Shown: one piece after another, positions 1-9,350 of the stretch
Layout of the letters: every line of letters begins with the position of its first letter
Numbering within the stretch: the stretch's first letter is position 1
Source: an uncultured beta proteobacterium
Lineage (GTDB): Bacteria > Pseudomonadota > Gammaproteobacteria > Burkholderiales > Burkholderiaceae
DNA: 40,660 nucleotides
Assembly (NCBI GenBank): GCA_903935355.1
Contig: CAIZRK010000032.1
Coordinates: forward strand, 1 to 40,660
Direction of reading: 5' to 3'
The notes under the pieces: model-generated
Told to the model about the DNA's origin: nothing
The model's database searches: none
Seen by the model: only the letters and a program-made list of their open reading frames with translations
Program-made: the position numbers and the translations under genes

Positions 1-152
1 GAAGGGACATCCATAGTGGCTTTATCAGATTCGAGCACCACAATGGATTGTTCTTTTTCTACCGTGTCACCAACCTTTACCAAAACTTCGATGACGGGTA
101 CTCCTTTGTAATCCCCAATATCGGGGACTTTGATTTCAATTAATTGGCTCAT
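1..152 (-). CDS. aceF: Dihydrolipoamide acetyltransferase (pyruvate dehydrogenase E2), N-terminal fragment
   Basis: The leftward frame starting at the ATG at 152 begins [20 protein letters not shown] and contains [11 protein letters not shown], the classic lipoyl-attachment motif whose Lys carries lipoate. It is therefore the first lipoyl domain of the E2 core protein of the pyruvate dehydrogenase complex, which passes acetyl groups from E1 to CoA in the cytoplasm. Only about 50 residues are inside the window; the rest lies beyond the left edge. It starts 15 bp after the aceE stop, so aceE-aceF form an operon. The ribosome binding site is weak, which fits translation coupled to aceE. A 2-oxoglutarate dehydrogenase E2 would look similar locally, but the aceE neighbour settles it. 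Confidence 0.93.
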   Translation of the reverse strand, partial: MSQLIEIKVPDIGDYKGVPVIEVLVKVGDTVEKEQSIVVLESDKATMDVP

Positions 153-167
153 AGTGTCAGTCGTTTA

Positions 168-2864
168 TCAAACCGTCATGGGGTTTGGTTTGGTTGTATC
201 AATATTGTATTTTTTAATGGCCTCAGTAAGTTTTTTGCGATCATACTGGCCAGCATCCGCTAAAGATCTTAAGGCAGTTAACACCACCCAACGACGATCT
301 ACTTCGAAAAAATCACGTAACTTTTCACGGGTATCAGATCGGCCAAAACCATCGGTACCCAAAACCTCATAACGACGTTCTAGATGCTGAATTGCTGGAC
401 GCACTTGCTCAGCAAATAAACGTACATAGTCTGTGGCGGCGATTACGGGGCCAGTAGTATCTTTTAAGCATTTCTCAACGTGGGACAAAATAGGTTCTGC
501 CGTTGGATTAAGTAAATTCTTGCGATGCACGTCGGCCCAATCACGAGCTAACTCAGTAAAACTTGGGCATCCCCATAGATCAGATGACACGCCCCAATCC
601 TTATGAAGCATATGAGCAGCTTCAATCACTTCGCGAAAGATCGTTCCAGAGCCTAAGAGTTGTACACGCAACTTAGCATTTTGCTCACCCACAGAGCTAA
701 GCTTGTACATTCCTTTAATAATATCTTGCTCTGAACCTTTAGGCATAGCTGGATGGGTATAGTTTTCGTTCATCAAGGTAATGTAGTAATACACATCCTC
801 TTGTTCGGTCAACATCCGACGCATACCATCCTGAATAACGACAGCTACTTCAAATGAGAATGTTGGATCATAGCTAATACAATTAGGTACCGCTGCACTC
901 CATACTTGACTATGGCCATCCTCATGCTGAAGACCCTCACCGTTTAATGTAGTCCTACCAGCAGTTCCGCCCAATAGAAATCCACGACTACGCATATCCC
1001 CAGCAGCCCAGGCTAAGTCGCCAATACGCTGAAATCCAAACATCGAATAGAAAATATAAAAAGGCAGCATTGGAACGCCGTGAGTGGAATAGGCGGTCGC
1101 AGCGGCAATCCAATCACACATTCCGCCGGCCTCATTGATACCCTCTTGCAAAATCTGCCCGGTCTTATCTTCTTTATAGAACATCAACTGATCATGATCT
1201 TCTGGGGTATAGAGTTGCCCTAGTTGATTCCAGATACCCAATTGACGGAACATACCCTCCATACCGAAAGTACGAGATTCATCAGGAACAATCGGCACTA
1301 CCCGTTTACCCAATACCTTGTCACGAACAACGGTATTAAGCATGCGCACGAAGGCCATCGTAGTAGAAATTTCACGTCCTTCAGCAGTTGCCTCAAGTAA
1401 AGGGGCAAAAACCTCCAGTGCAGGTACGGGCAAACTTTCAGCCTTCATGCGACGCTGAGGTAGATAACCCCCCAATTCCTGCCGACGCGCCTTCATATAT
1501 TCAAGCTCAGGACTACCTTGGGTAAACTTCACTAAAGGCATTTCGTCTAACTGATCATCTTTAACTGGAATCTCAAAGCGATCACGGAAGCGACGAACGT
1601 CATCATCGTTCATTTTCTTGGCCTGGTGGGCAATATTCATCGCCTCGCCAGAACCGCCCATGCCGTAACCTTTAATTGTATGAGCCAAAATAACGGTAGG
1701 CTCATTTAGATGATTCACCGCCGCATGAAATGCTGCGTAAACCTTATGCGGATCATGGCCACCACGATTTAATTGCCAAATCTCATCATCACTCCAGTCA
1801 CTCACCAATGCTTTAAGCTCTGGTGTATTAAATACAATCTCTCGAACATAAGCACCATTTTTGGATTTCATTGTTTGGTAATGGCCGTCGACGATTTCAC
1901 CAAGGCGTTGCATCAAGATACCTTTTTTATCGCGGGCAAATAAAGCATCCCATTGACCGCCCCAAACTACCTTAATCACATTCCAGCCGGCACCACGAAA
2001 TTCGCCTTCTAATTCTTGAATAATTTTGCCATTGCCACGCACAGGACCATCTAGGCGCTGCAAATTGCAGTTAATAACAAAGATTAAGTTATCTAACTTC
2101 TCACGTCCTGCCATACCAATTGCACCCAATGATTCTGGCTCATCAGTCTCACCATCACCTAAGAATGCCCAAACCTTACGACCTTCTGCTTTGATAAAAC
2201 CGCGATCTTGCATATAGCGCATAAAACGCGCTTGATAAATAGCCATAATGGGACCAAGTCCCATAGAGACCGTAGGGAACTGCCAAAAATCCGGCATCAA
2301 CCATGGATGCGGATAACTTGATATCCCTTTGCCACCAACTTCTTGGCGGAAATTATCAAGCTGCTCATCTGCTAAACGCCCTAACATGTAAGCACGAGCA
2401 TACACACCTGGGGCAGAATGGCCTTGAACAAAAATGAGGTCGCCGCCATGATCTGGAGATGGCGCATGCCAAAAGTGGTTAAAACCAACATCATATAAAG
2501 TAGCTGCAGATTGGAAGGAAGAGATATGCCCTCCAACATTGGTATCTTTATTGGCACGTAAAACTATGGCCATTGCATTCCAACGTGTATACGAACGAAT
2601 ACGATGTTCCACGTTTTGGTCACCAGGTAGGCGCGCTTGCCGCTCTACAGGGATCGTATTGATATAAGGCGTCTCTGCGTGGAAAGGTTGATTAACACCG
2701 CTTACGCGTGCATGAGAAATTTGTTGGTCAATTAAGTAGGCCGCTCGTTCTGGGCCCTCATTTTTAATCACACCATCTAGTGCCTGTAACCACTCTTGGG
2801 TCTCACCTGGGTCTACATCCTGTGCATTATTTTTACCCAAAATTTGCTCTGGAACTGCTGCCAT
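168..2864 (-). CDS. aceE: Pyruvate dehydrogenase E1 component, homodimeric type
   Basis: This 898-residue protein matches the length of the homodimeric AceE family (887 in E. coli). AceE performs ThDP-dependent decarboxylation of pyruvate and reductive acetylation of the E2 lipoyl group, feeding acetyl-CoA to the TCA cycle. Visible signatures are the ThDP/Mg motif GDGETDEPES followed by NLIFVINCNLQRLDGPVRGN, an N-terminal stretch DPGETQEWLQALDGV typical of the E2-binding region, and the conserved HEDGHSQVW segment. The ATG at 2864 is preceded by CGGAGG at good spacing, which fixes the start. It is the first gene of a leftward aceE-aceF operon, with a sigma-70-like promoter about 50 bp upstream. 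Nothing appears truncated. Confidence 0.98.
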   Translation of the reverse strand: MAAVPEQILGKNNAQDVDPGETQEWLQALDGVIKNEGPERAAYLIDQQISHARVSGVNQPFHAETPYINTIPVERQARLPGDQNVEHRIRSYTRWNAMAIVLRANKDTNVGGHISSFQSAATLYDVGFNHFWHAPSPDHGGDLIFVQGHSAPGVYARAYMLGRLADEQLDNFRQEVGGKGISSYPHPWLMPDFWQFPTVSMGLGPIMAIYQARFMRYMQDRGFIKAEGRKVWAFLGDGETDEPESLGAIGMAGREKLDNLIFVINCNLQRLDGPVRGNGKIIQELEGEFRGAGWNVIKVVWGGQWDALFARDKKGILMQRLGEIVDGHYQTMKSKNGAYVREIVFNTPELKALVSDWSDDEIWQLNRGGHDPHKVYAAFHAAVNHLNEPTVILAHTIKGYGMGGSGEAMNIAHQAKKMNDDDVRRFRDRFEIPVKDDQLDEMPLVKFTQGSPELEYMKARRQELGGYLPQRRMKAESLPVPALEVFAPLLEATAEGREISTTMAFVRMLNTVVRDKVLGKRVVPIVPDESRTFGMEGMFRQLGIWNQLGQLYTPEDHDQLMFYKEDKTGQILQEGINEAGGMCDWIAAATAYSTHGVPMLPFYIFYSMFGFQRIGDLAWAAGDMRSRGFLLGGTAGRTTLNGEGLQHEDGHSQVWSAAVPNCISYDPTFSFEVAVVIQDGMRRMLTEQEDVYYYITLMNENYTHPAMPKGSEQDIIKGMYKLSSVGEQNAKLRVQLLGSGTIFREVIEAAHMLHKDWGVSSDLWGCPSFTELARDWADVHRKNLLNPTAEPILSHVEKCLKDTTGPVIAATDYVRLFAEQVRPAIQHLERRYEVLGTDGFGRSDTREKLRDFFEVDRRWVVLTALRSLADAGQYDRKKLTEAIKKYNIDTTKPNPMTV

Positions 2865-2915
2865 AACCTGCCTCCGTTAGATACATTGCTCTTATTTATT
2901 TGCTCTATAGTTAAT

Positions 2916-2944
2916 ATTCTATGAAGAACTAAGGGCCTTAACAA
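2916..2944 (-). promoter_or_regulatory. Candidate sigma-70 promoter of aceE-aceF
   Basis: Read leftward, TTGTTA (2944-2939) and TAGAAT (2921-2916) are separated by exactly 17 bp. These match the -35 box at 4 of 6 bases and the -10 box at 5 of 6. Transcription would begin near 2909, giving a leader of about 45 nt before the aceE ATG. Confidence 0.5.
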
Positions 2945-2959
2945 GTAATTTTCCACATA

Positions 2960-2976
2960 ATGATAGTATTTATCAT
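2960..2976. promoter_or_regulatory. Inverted repeat upstream of the aceE promoter
   Basis: ATGATA-N5-TATCAT is a 6-bp dyad lying 15 bp upstream of the proposed aceE -35 box, in the 204-bp spacer shared with the divergent histidine kinase gene. Its position suits a regulator binding site for either gene. The regulator is unknown and a chance dyad in AT-rich DNA cannot be excluded. Confidence 0.25.
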
Positions 2977-3068
2977 GATATGAAATTATATTGCAGCGCA
3001 CAGCAAATGATATCTATTGCGATAAATACCTGCTTGATGACTTGCTTGAGGCAAAATGACTTTATTAA

Positions 3069-5594
3069 ATGAAAAAAATTGCATTTTCGTTCTGGCTCTT
3101 AGCGCCATTCAAATGGCTTCGTAAAATTCGGGGATTTAGGATTGTATATACCCCTCTAATTGCGATAGTTCTCTTTACGGCTGTAATGGGAATCATTTTA
3201 GGAACACTCCAGTTACAAGAAAAAGATCAGCAAGAAGCTGCATTATTTAGAGAGCTCTCCTTTGCAAAGCAACGTATACAGATACGTTTCTCCCATAATA
3301 CTGACACACTGCTTTCAATAAGCAGGGAATACACTACCAATCCAGAGCAGACTAAATTAAAAGAAATTGCCATCCAGCAAACTGAGGAAATGGTAGTAAA
3401 CAATCATGAGATTGCCCAAGTTCTCTGGCTTGATATCAACCAGCAGCATCAATGGAAAGTACCAGTTAACACTAGTAATGCTGATTGGATCTCACAAGCC
3501 CGTAATACAGATTCTGTTAGTAACGCACTACAGAAAACTATTGGAATAAGCACGGTCACCAACCGCCCAGCATTTAGCAATTTTATTACCCTGAATTTGC
3601 AAAATGAAGACAATCCTAATTTAGATCACAAAACTATATTTTGGCAGGTCATTCCATCAATTATTGGAAAAAACAAAGATGAAGGGGTATTAGCAGTTCT
3701 ATACACCGCACAAGGGATCTTAGATATGATCCCTGCAGACCTCAAGGGAATGTATCGATTTACCTTGATAACAGATGATCAAAAAATTATCGCCATCTCC
3801 TCTGACAAAGATATTCCTAAGCGAGCATTTAGCAATCAAACAAGTCTTGATCTTGGGACTTTGAGCCCAAACCTATCCTTACGTATCGATACCTACCCTC
3901 CCCCCACTAACCTCACCTTTAGAATGCTCATTGGTGTCGTTCTCGGTCTTAGCGCCTTTGTGATATGGAGCTTGTGGTCGGTTTTAAAACAAATGCAAGT
4001 TCGTCAAGAGGCAGAAGCTAATCTGCGGATAGAAACTAGCTTTCGCAATGCAATGGAAGACTCCACGCCCGTGGGTATTCGGGCGCACGATATGGATAAG
4101 CGCATTACTTATGTCAATCGCGCATTTTGTGAAATGACCGGCTGGTCAGCCAATGAGCTTATTGGGCTTATGCCTCCTTTTCCTTTTTGGCCAGAGGGCA
4201 AAAAGGAAGAGTTGACTGAAAAAATGAATCGCGCATTGAAATTGGCTTTGGGTAATGAAAAGAAAATTGGTATCGAAGGTTCTATTGTTCATCGCGATGG
4301 AACCCAAATTCAAACCCGTACCTTTATCGCACCACTGATTAATGAAAAGGGTAAACAAACCGGATGGGTTACCTCCTTAATTGATATCTCAGAACCTAAG
4401 AAAATTCGGGAAGAATTAGCAGCCTCTCAAGAGCGTTTTGTTACGGTGATGGAAGGCTTAGATGCTGCAGTTTCTGTTGTATCCATTGATACCGGTAAAC
4501 TCCTATTCGCAAATCGATTTTATCGTGAACGCTTTGGCGATAGTTCAAAAGGTCACTTCGATTTAGCTGGCGGAGAAGAAGCTCAAACAACCATGCGTCA
4601 GCTAGGTGAAGAATTAAATGATTCTGCGCCAGGTATACCACCCTCCTTCTTATATCAAGAAGCTGAATCGGATGAAGTTGAACTGCTAGATGGCGCTAAC
4701 ACTTGGTATGAAGTACGTCGTCGTTTTATTCCATGGGTTGATGGCCACTTGGCACAACTCCTGATTGCCACCGATATCACAGCACGTAAACTGGCAGATG
4801 ATATGTCTCGTCAACAAGAAGAGCGTATGCAATTTACTAGCCGCTTAACTACTATGGGTGAAATGGCCTCTTCTCTGGCGCATGAGCTTAATCAACCACT
4901 TTCAGCAATTTCAAACTACTGCATGGGGGTTGCTAAGCGCTTGCAAGGGCAATTAGATCCGGAGCTTAATAAAGAAATTCTGCCTGCGCTTGAGAAGGCA
5001 TCAGATCAGGCGCATCGAGCTGGCACCATCATTCAACGTATTCGTGGATTTGTAAAACGCAGCGAACCTCAGCGCAAAACTAGTGATATCTCTGCCATCA
5101 TTAATGATGCAGTAGGTTTAGTTGAAATTGAAGCTCACCGCCATCGTCTTAATATATCGTCCGAAATAGCCGAAAATTTACCAAAAGTTGATCTTGATCC
5201 AGTGCTCATATTGCAGGTTTTAGTCAACTTGCTAAAGAATTCTTTGGATAGTCTGAGGGATGTTTACCCCCTTTCCTCTCGCTGGTCTGCTCCTGCAGTC
5301 AAAATTTCAGCAGATTTGGATACCAGCACCTTCCCAGCAATGCTCCGGATTCAGGTGACAGATGGAGGGTCTGGCATCCCCGAATCCGTGGCCCAGCATA
5401 TGTTTGAGCCATTTTTTAGTACTAAAAATGATGGCATGGGGATGGGACTCAATATTTGCCGCTCTATTGTGGAATCCCACCGAGGTCGACTATGGGCAAA
5501 AAATCATATGGATACAGAACAGACCAAACTGATTGGCTGCACCTTTACAATACTTATACCCCTAGAATCTCTAGATTCTACGGAAATTATTTAA
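3069..5594 (+). CDS. Membrane-bound PAS-PAS sensor histidine kinase
   Basis: This 841-residue kinase has a transmembrane helix at about 23-47, a periplasmic region of about 235 residues, and a second helix at about 282-306. Two PAS domains follow (about 325-450 and 455-575), then a HisKA dimerisation/phosphoacceptor domain with the motif SLAHELNQPLSAISNY (His605), and an HATPase_c domain with N box NLLKNSLDSL, G1 box DGGSGIP and G2 box GMGMGLNICRSIV. It would autophosphorylate and pass phosphate to the response regulator encoded 34 bp downstream. The architecture resembles DctB/TtrS/FixL-type kinases. The periplasmic domain is not recognisable to me, so the stimulus is unknown. No heme-binding signature was identified in the PAS domains. 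The ATG at 3069 has only a distant GAGG upstream. Confidence 0.93.
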   Translation: MKKIAFSFWLLAPFKWLRKIRGFRIVYTPLIAIVLFTAVMGIILGTLQLQEKDQQEAALFRELSFAKQRIQIRFSHNTDTLLSISREYTTNPEQTKLKEIAIQQTEEMVVNNHEIAQVLWLDINQQHQWKVPVNTSNADWISQARNTDSVSNALQKTIGISTVTNRPAFSNFITLNLQNEDNPNLDHKTIFWQVIPSIIGKNKDEGVLAVLYTAQGILDMIPADLKGMYRFTLITDDQKIIAISSDKDIPKRAFSNQTSLDLGTLSPNLSLRIDTYPPPTNLTFRMLIGVVLGLSAFVIWSLWSVLKQMQVRQEAEANLRIETSFRNAMEDSTPVGIRAHDMDKRITYVNRAFCEMTGWSANELIGLMPPFPFWPEGKKEELTEKMNRALKLALGNEKKIGIEGSIVHRDGTQIQTRTFIAPLINEKGKQTGWVTSLIDISEPKKIREELAASQERFVTVMEGLDAAVSVVSIDTGKLLFANRFYRERFGDSSKGHFDLAGGEEAQTTMRQLGEELNDSAPGIPPSFLYQEAESDEVELLDGANTWYEVRRRFIPWVDGHLAQLLIATDITARKLADDMSRQQEERMQFTSRLTTMGEMASSLAHELNQPLSAISNYCMGVAKRLQGQLDPELNKEILPALEKASDQAHRAGTIIQRIRGFVKRSEPQRKTSDISAIINDAVGLVEIEAHRHRLNISSEIAENLPKVDLDPVLILQVLVNLLKNSLDSLRDVYPLSSRWSAPAVKISADLDTSTFPAMLRIQVTDGGSGIPESVAQHMFEPFFSTKNDGMGMGLNICRSIVESHRGRLWAKNHMDTEQTKLIGCTFTILIPLESLDSTEII

Positions 5595-5628
5595 CCCTGA
5601 TATATCGAGCGTACTTGTGAGATCTAAT

Positions 5629-6276
5629 ATGAATGTAAACCTTGCAGCCAAACCAAACCAAACCGAAGTGATCTATGTCGTCGATGACGATGAAGCAGTT
5701 CGCGATTCCCTCACTTGGTTGCTAGAAAGCAATGGCTATGTTGTACGTTGCCATGCCAGCGCAGAGCGGTTCTTGCAGTCTTTGCAAAGTACTGATAAAT
5801 CGACTATCTCTTGCGCCATTCTCGACGTCAGAATGCCTGGCATGTCTGGATTAGAGTTGCAAGAGCGCCTCATCAGCGAAAACCTCCCTATGCCAGTAGC
5901 ATTTATCACTGGCCATGGTGATGTCTCTATGGCAGTTTCTACGATGAAACGTGGTGCTGTAGATTTCATAGAAAAGCCATTTAAAGAAAATGATCTCTGC
6001 GGCTTAGTCGATCGTATGCTATCCAAGGCTCGCGTAGATTATTCACAAGCGAGTCAACGCAAAATCACTCAAAGCCTTCTGAGCAAGCTCACTGGTCGTG
6101 AACGTCAAGTGCTTGAGCGCATTGTTGCTGGTCGCTTGAATAAGCAAATCGCCGATGACCTGGGTATTTCTATTAAAACTGTAGAAGCCCATCGTGCAAA
6201 TATTATGGAAAAACTCAACGTCAATACTGTTGCCGACCTGCTTCGCTTAGCCCTATCTGACCCTCAGCCCAATTAA
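5629..6276 (+). CDS. FixJ/TtrR-type response regulator with LuxR-type HTH
   Basis: The N-terminal receiver domain carries the acidic pair in [10 protein letters not shown], the phosphoacceptor Asp in [12 protein letters not shown] (residue 66 from the ATG used here) and the conserved Lys in IEKPFKE. The C-terminal LuxR/NarL-type helix-turn-helix reads [20 protein letters not shown] and continues with [20 protein letters not shown]. It is therefore a DNA-binding transcription factor that pairs with the kinase just upstream. The ATG at 5629 has GTGAGA just upstream; a GTG at 5617 in the same frame would add four residues (MRSN) and cannot be excluded. folD begins 7 bp after the stop, so the three genes may share a transcript. 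Target genes cannot be read from the sequence. Confidence 0.92.
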   Translation: MNVNLAAKPNQTEVIYVVDDDEAVRDSLTWLLESNGYVVRCHASAERFLQSLQSTDKSTISCAILDVRMPGMSGLELQERLISENLPMPVAFITGHGDVSMAVSTMKRGAVDFIEKPFKENDLCGLVDRMLSKARVDYSQASQRKITQSLLSKLTGRERQVLERIVAGRLNKQIADDLGISIKTVEAHRANIMEKLNVNTVADLLRLALSDPQPN

Positions 6277-6283
6277 TATCACA

Positions 6284-7138
6284 ATGCCAGCCCAGCTGCT
6301 TGACGGTAACATCCTTTCAAAAAAACTGCGCGCCAAAATTGCTGCCCGCGGTGCGATTGTGACCGCCAAAGGAGTTCGTCCTGGTTTAGCAGTCATTGTG
6401 GTTGGTGATAACCCAGCTAGCCAAATCTATGTTCGCAATAAAGTAAAGGCGTGTGAAGATGTAGGTTTTCATTCAGTGTTAGAGAGCTTTTCTGTAGAGC
6501 TAGGTGAAGCAGAGCTATTAGCACGCATTGCCACTTTAAATGCAGATCCATCGATTCATGGAATATTGGTACAACTGCCCCTACCTGAACATATTGCCTC
6601 TGAGCGCGTACTTGAGGCTATAGCCCCGCAAAAAGATGTTGATGGTTTTCATATAGCTAATGCTGGTGCTCTGATGGTCGGCCATCCGCAATTTAAGCCA
6701 TGCACACCTTATGGATGCATGAAAATTCTAGAAAATATTGACTACCCTATTCGAGGAGCCCGAGCAGTGATTGTTGGTGCTTCCAATATTGTCGGTAAAC
6801 CCATGGCACTCCTCTTATTACAAGCTGGGGCAACTGTTACTATTTGCAATAGTAAGACTCGTGACCTTGCGCACCATACTAAAGACGCCGATATTTTAGT
6901 GGTTGCTACTGGTAAAGCCAAAATGATCACTGGCGACATGATTAAAACTGGCGCAGTGGTGATTGATGTGGGTATCAATCGCATGCCGGATGGCAAGTTG
7001 TGTGGAGACGTTGATTTTGATACAGCCAAATACATCGCTGGTTGGATTACACCCGTGCCTGGCGGCGTTGGCCCCATGACTATCACTATGCTACTGATGA
7101 ATACCTTAGAAGCTGCAGAAAAAGCGGCCAAACTTTAG
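6284..7138 (+). CDS. folD: Bifunctional methylenetetrahydrofolate dehydrogenase/cyclohydrolase
   Basis: FolD interconverts 5,10-methylene-THF, methenyl-THF and 10-formyl-THF, using NADP, and supplies one-carbon units for purines and formyl-methionine. At 284 residues it has the family length. Visible motifs in order are [17 protein letters not shown] with the catalytic Lys, [18 protein letters not shown], the Rossmann segment [18 protein letters not shown], and the C-terminal [15 protein letters not shown]. The Arg often found in the GRS motif of the Rossmann loop is Ala here (GAS). The ATG at 6284 follows the response-regulator stop by 7 bp, suggesting co-transcription. There is no strong Shine-Dalgarno sequence. 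Confidence 0.98.
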   Translation: MPAQLLDGNILSKKLRAKIAARGAIVTAKGVRPGLAVIVVGDNPASQIYVRNKVKACEDVGFHSVLESFSVELGEAELLARIATLNADPSIHGILVQLPLPEHIASERVLEAIAPQKDVDGFHIANAGALMVGHPQFKPCTPYGCMKILENIDYPIRGARAVIVGASNIVGKPMALLLLQAGATVTICNSKTRDLAHHTKDADILVVATGKAKMITGDMIKTGAVVIDVGINRMPDGKLCGDVDFDTAKYIAGWITPVPGGVGPMTITMLLMNTLEAAEKAAKL

Positions 7139-7202
7139 GGCTATTGATACCCGTAACTCCTCGTAATTGGCAAAATTTGCAGTAGTCCATTAAGCTAGAG
7201 AA

Positions 7203-9329
7203 ATGACTACAAATTTCACATCGACATTTCCCGCCAACTTGCAAAAAAATCCTTTAATTTCCTTTGGACGTGGAATTCCAATCTACTCTGAAATATTGCC
7301 AGAACATATAACTCCTGCGATTGATTTCTTACTTAAGCAGGCTGACCTAGCTGTCGAGATTGCCACTAATTCCAATACCCCACCATCATGGAGTTCACTA
7401 GCAGAACCACTTGAAGATGCTACTGAATCCTTAGGCAGATCGTGGAGTGTAATCTCCCATCTCAATAGTGTGGCTGATACCCCTGAATTACGCACTGCCT
7501 ATGGTGAGATGCTGCCAAAAGTTACTGCCTTTTATTCCAGCCTTGGACAGAACTTAGCCTTGTATGAAAAATTTAAAGTTCTCAGTAAAAGCCCAGAATT
7601 TAATACCCTTAGTATTGCCCAAAGAAAAGTCCTTGAAAATTCTTTAAGAGATTTTCGCTTGGGTGGTGCGGAATTAGCTGATGCAGATAAACCGCGTTTT
7701 GTACAAATTCAAGATGAGCAAGCAGTATTGGGTAAAGCCTTTTCAGATCATGTTCTAGATGCTACTGATGGGTTTGTACACCTGATTAGTAATGAAGCTG
7801 AGCTTGCCGGCCTACCCGAAGATGCTAAAGCTGCAGCTGCCGATACAGCGCACCATAAGAATCTACAGGGATGGGCTTTCACCCTCCACTTTCCTTCTTA
7901 TTACCCCTTAATGCAGTACTGTCAAAATCGCGCCTTGCGTCAGCTCATGTATGAAGCTTATATCACCCGTGCATCAGATTTGGCACCTCAGTACGCAAAA
8001 GGTAAGCTCGGTTGGAACAACACCCAAAACATGTTGGACCAATTGCGCCTGCGCGATGAGGAGGCTCGCTTACTAGGATTCTCTAACTATGCATCCTTAA
8101 GTCTTGAGCCAAAAATGGCGAGTGACGTTAAAGAAGTAGATCAGTTCTTGAGCGATATTGCTAAACGGGCAAGACCCTTTGCACAGAAAGACTGGCAAGA
8201 ACTACAAGATTTTGCCAATACATACCTACATCTAGAGAGCAAGTTACAGCCCTGGGATATGGCATTTGCAGCGGAGCGATTGAAGCAAGATCGTTACGCC
8301 TTTTCTGAAAATGAACTTAAACAATACTTTCCTTTGCCAAAGGTATTGGAAGGCTTATTTGGGGTCATTCAAACGCTCTTTGGCGTCAAGATTGAGGCTG
8401 CAGACTTACCTGCTTGGCATGCAGATGTGCAATCCTTCTCAGTTACCAATCAAATAGGTCAGCTAGTAGCTTACTTTTACCTTGATCCATATGCACGACC
8501 GGGTAAACGTGGTGGCGCTTGGATGGATGATGCGAGAGGACGACGTCAACTGTCCAATGGGGAAATTCAAGTTCCAGTGGCATATCTTGTTTGTAATTTT
8601 GCTCCGCCAGTAAAAATAGATGGCAAGTTACGCCAACCTACTATTACCCATGATGATGTCATTACTCTTTTCCATGAAAGTGGACATGGCTTGCATCACC
8701 TCCTTACGCAAGTTAGTGCTTTAGGCGTTTCTGGTATAAATGGCGTGGAGTGGGATGCTGTGGAACTTCCGAGTCAATTTATGGAGAACTTCTGCTGGGA
8801 ATGGGAGGTACTTGAAAAAATGACGGCACATACTCAAACCGGCAAACCCCTTCCAAAAGAACTTTTTGAAAAGATGCTATCTGCCAAAAATTTTCAAAAT
8901 GGTTTAGTAACCTTACGTCAAATCGTGATGTCACTAACTGACTGGCGCCTGCATTCGACTTTCAATGCTCTGGATGCTCAAGGGCAAGCAGTATTAGATT
9001 TATCCAGAAAAGTAGCCGGTGAATTTAATATCATCCCGCAACCAGAAATCTCTCGTTGGATCAATTCTTTTAGCCACATCTTTGCTGGTGGTTATGCTGC
9101 TGGGTATTACAGTTATAAATGGGCAGAGGTGCTTTCTGCGGACGCTTATTCTGCATTTGAAGAAGCCGCTAAACTCACTGGTACTGTACTCGATGTAGAT
9201 ACTGGAGCTCGCTATCGCACTGAGATCTTAGAGGTGGGTGGTAGCCGTTCGACGGCCGAATCCTTTAAAGCATTCCGTGGTCGCGAGCCCAGTATTGATG
9301 CCCTGCTTCGACATGGTGGATTAGCCTAG
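7203..9329 (+). CDS. prlC: Oligopeptidase A, M3 family zinc metallopeptidase
   Basis: This 708-residue cytoplasmic peptidase carries the thimet-oligopeptidase zinc motif FHESGHGLHH, where His491, Glu492 and His495 supply two ligands and the catalytic base, followed by the downstream glutamate region GVEWDAVELPSQFMENFCWE. Family members degrade short peptides, including cleaved signal peptides, down to amino acids. The C-terminal block HIFAGGYAAGYYSYKWAEVL is strongly conserved among PrlC proteins. There is no signal peptide. The gene starts 64 bp after folD and ends 21 bp before the convergent decarboxylase gene. The length is normal and no defects are visible. The closely related dipeptidyl carboxypeptidase Dcp is the only real alternative. 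Confidence 0.95.
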   Translation: MTTNFTSTFPANLQKNPLISFGRGIPIYSEILPEHITPAIDFLLKQADLAVEIATNSNTPPSWSSLAEPLEDATESLGRSWSVISHLNSVADTPELRTAYGEMLPKVTAFYSSLGQNLALYEKFKVLSKSPEFNTLSIAQRKVLENSLRDFRLGGAELADADKPRFVQIQDEQAVLGKAFSDHVLDATDGFVHLISNEAELAGLPEDAKAAAADTAHHKNLQGWAFTLHFPSYYPLMQYCQNRALRQLMYEAYITRASDLAPQYAKGKLGWNNTQNMLDQLRLRDEEARLLGFSNYASLSLEPKMASDVKEVDQFLSDIAKRARPFAQKDWQELQDFANTYLHLESKLQPWDMAFAAERLKQDRYAFSENELKQYFPLPKVLEGLFGVIQTLFGVKIEAADLPAWHADVQSFSVTNQIGQLVAYFYLDPYARPGKRGGAWMDDARGRRQLSNGEIQVPVAYLVCNFAPPVKIDGKLRQPTITHDDVITLFHESGHGLHHLLTQVSALGVSGINGVEWDAVELPSQFMENFCWEWEVLEKMTAHTQTGKPLPKELFEKMLSAKNFQNGLVTLRQIVMSLTDWRLHSTFNALDAQGQAVLDLSRKVAGEFNIIPQPEISRWINSFSHIFAGGYAAGYYSYKWAEVLSADAYSAFEEAAKLTGTVLDVDTGARYRTEILEVGGSRSTAESFKAFRGREPSIDALLRHGGLA

Positions 9330-9350
9330 CAGAGATAGATATAGGGATTA

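Noticed and set aside
130..372. An 80-codon rightward frame with a hydrophobic start opposite aceF/aceE
   Set aside because: It is antisense to the conserved aceE C-terminus and the aceF start codon; no ribosome binding site.
6742..7131. A 129-codon open frame antisense to folD
   Set aside because: It mirrors conserved folD codons, and its composition is what the complement of folD would give; no independent evidence of a gene.
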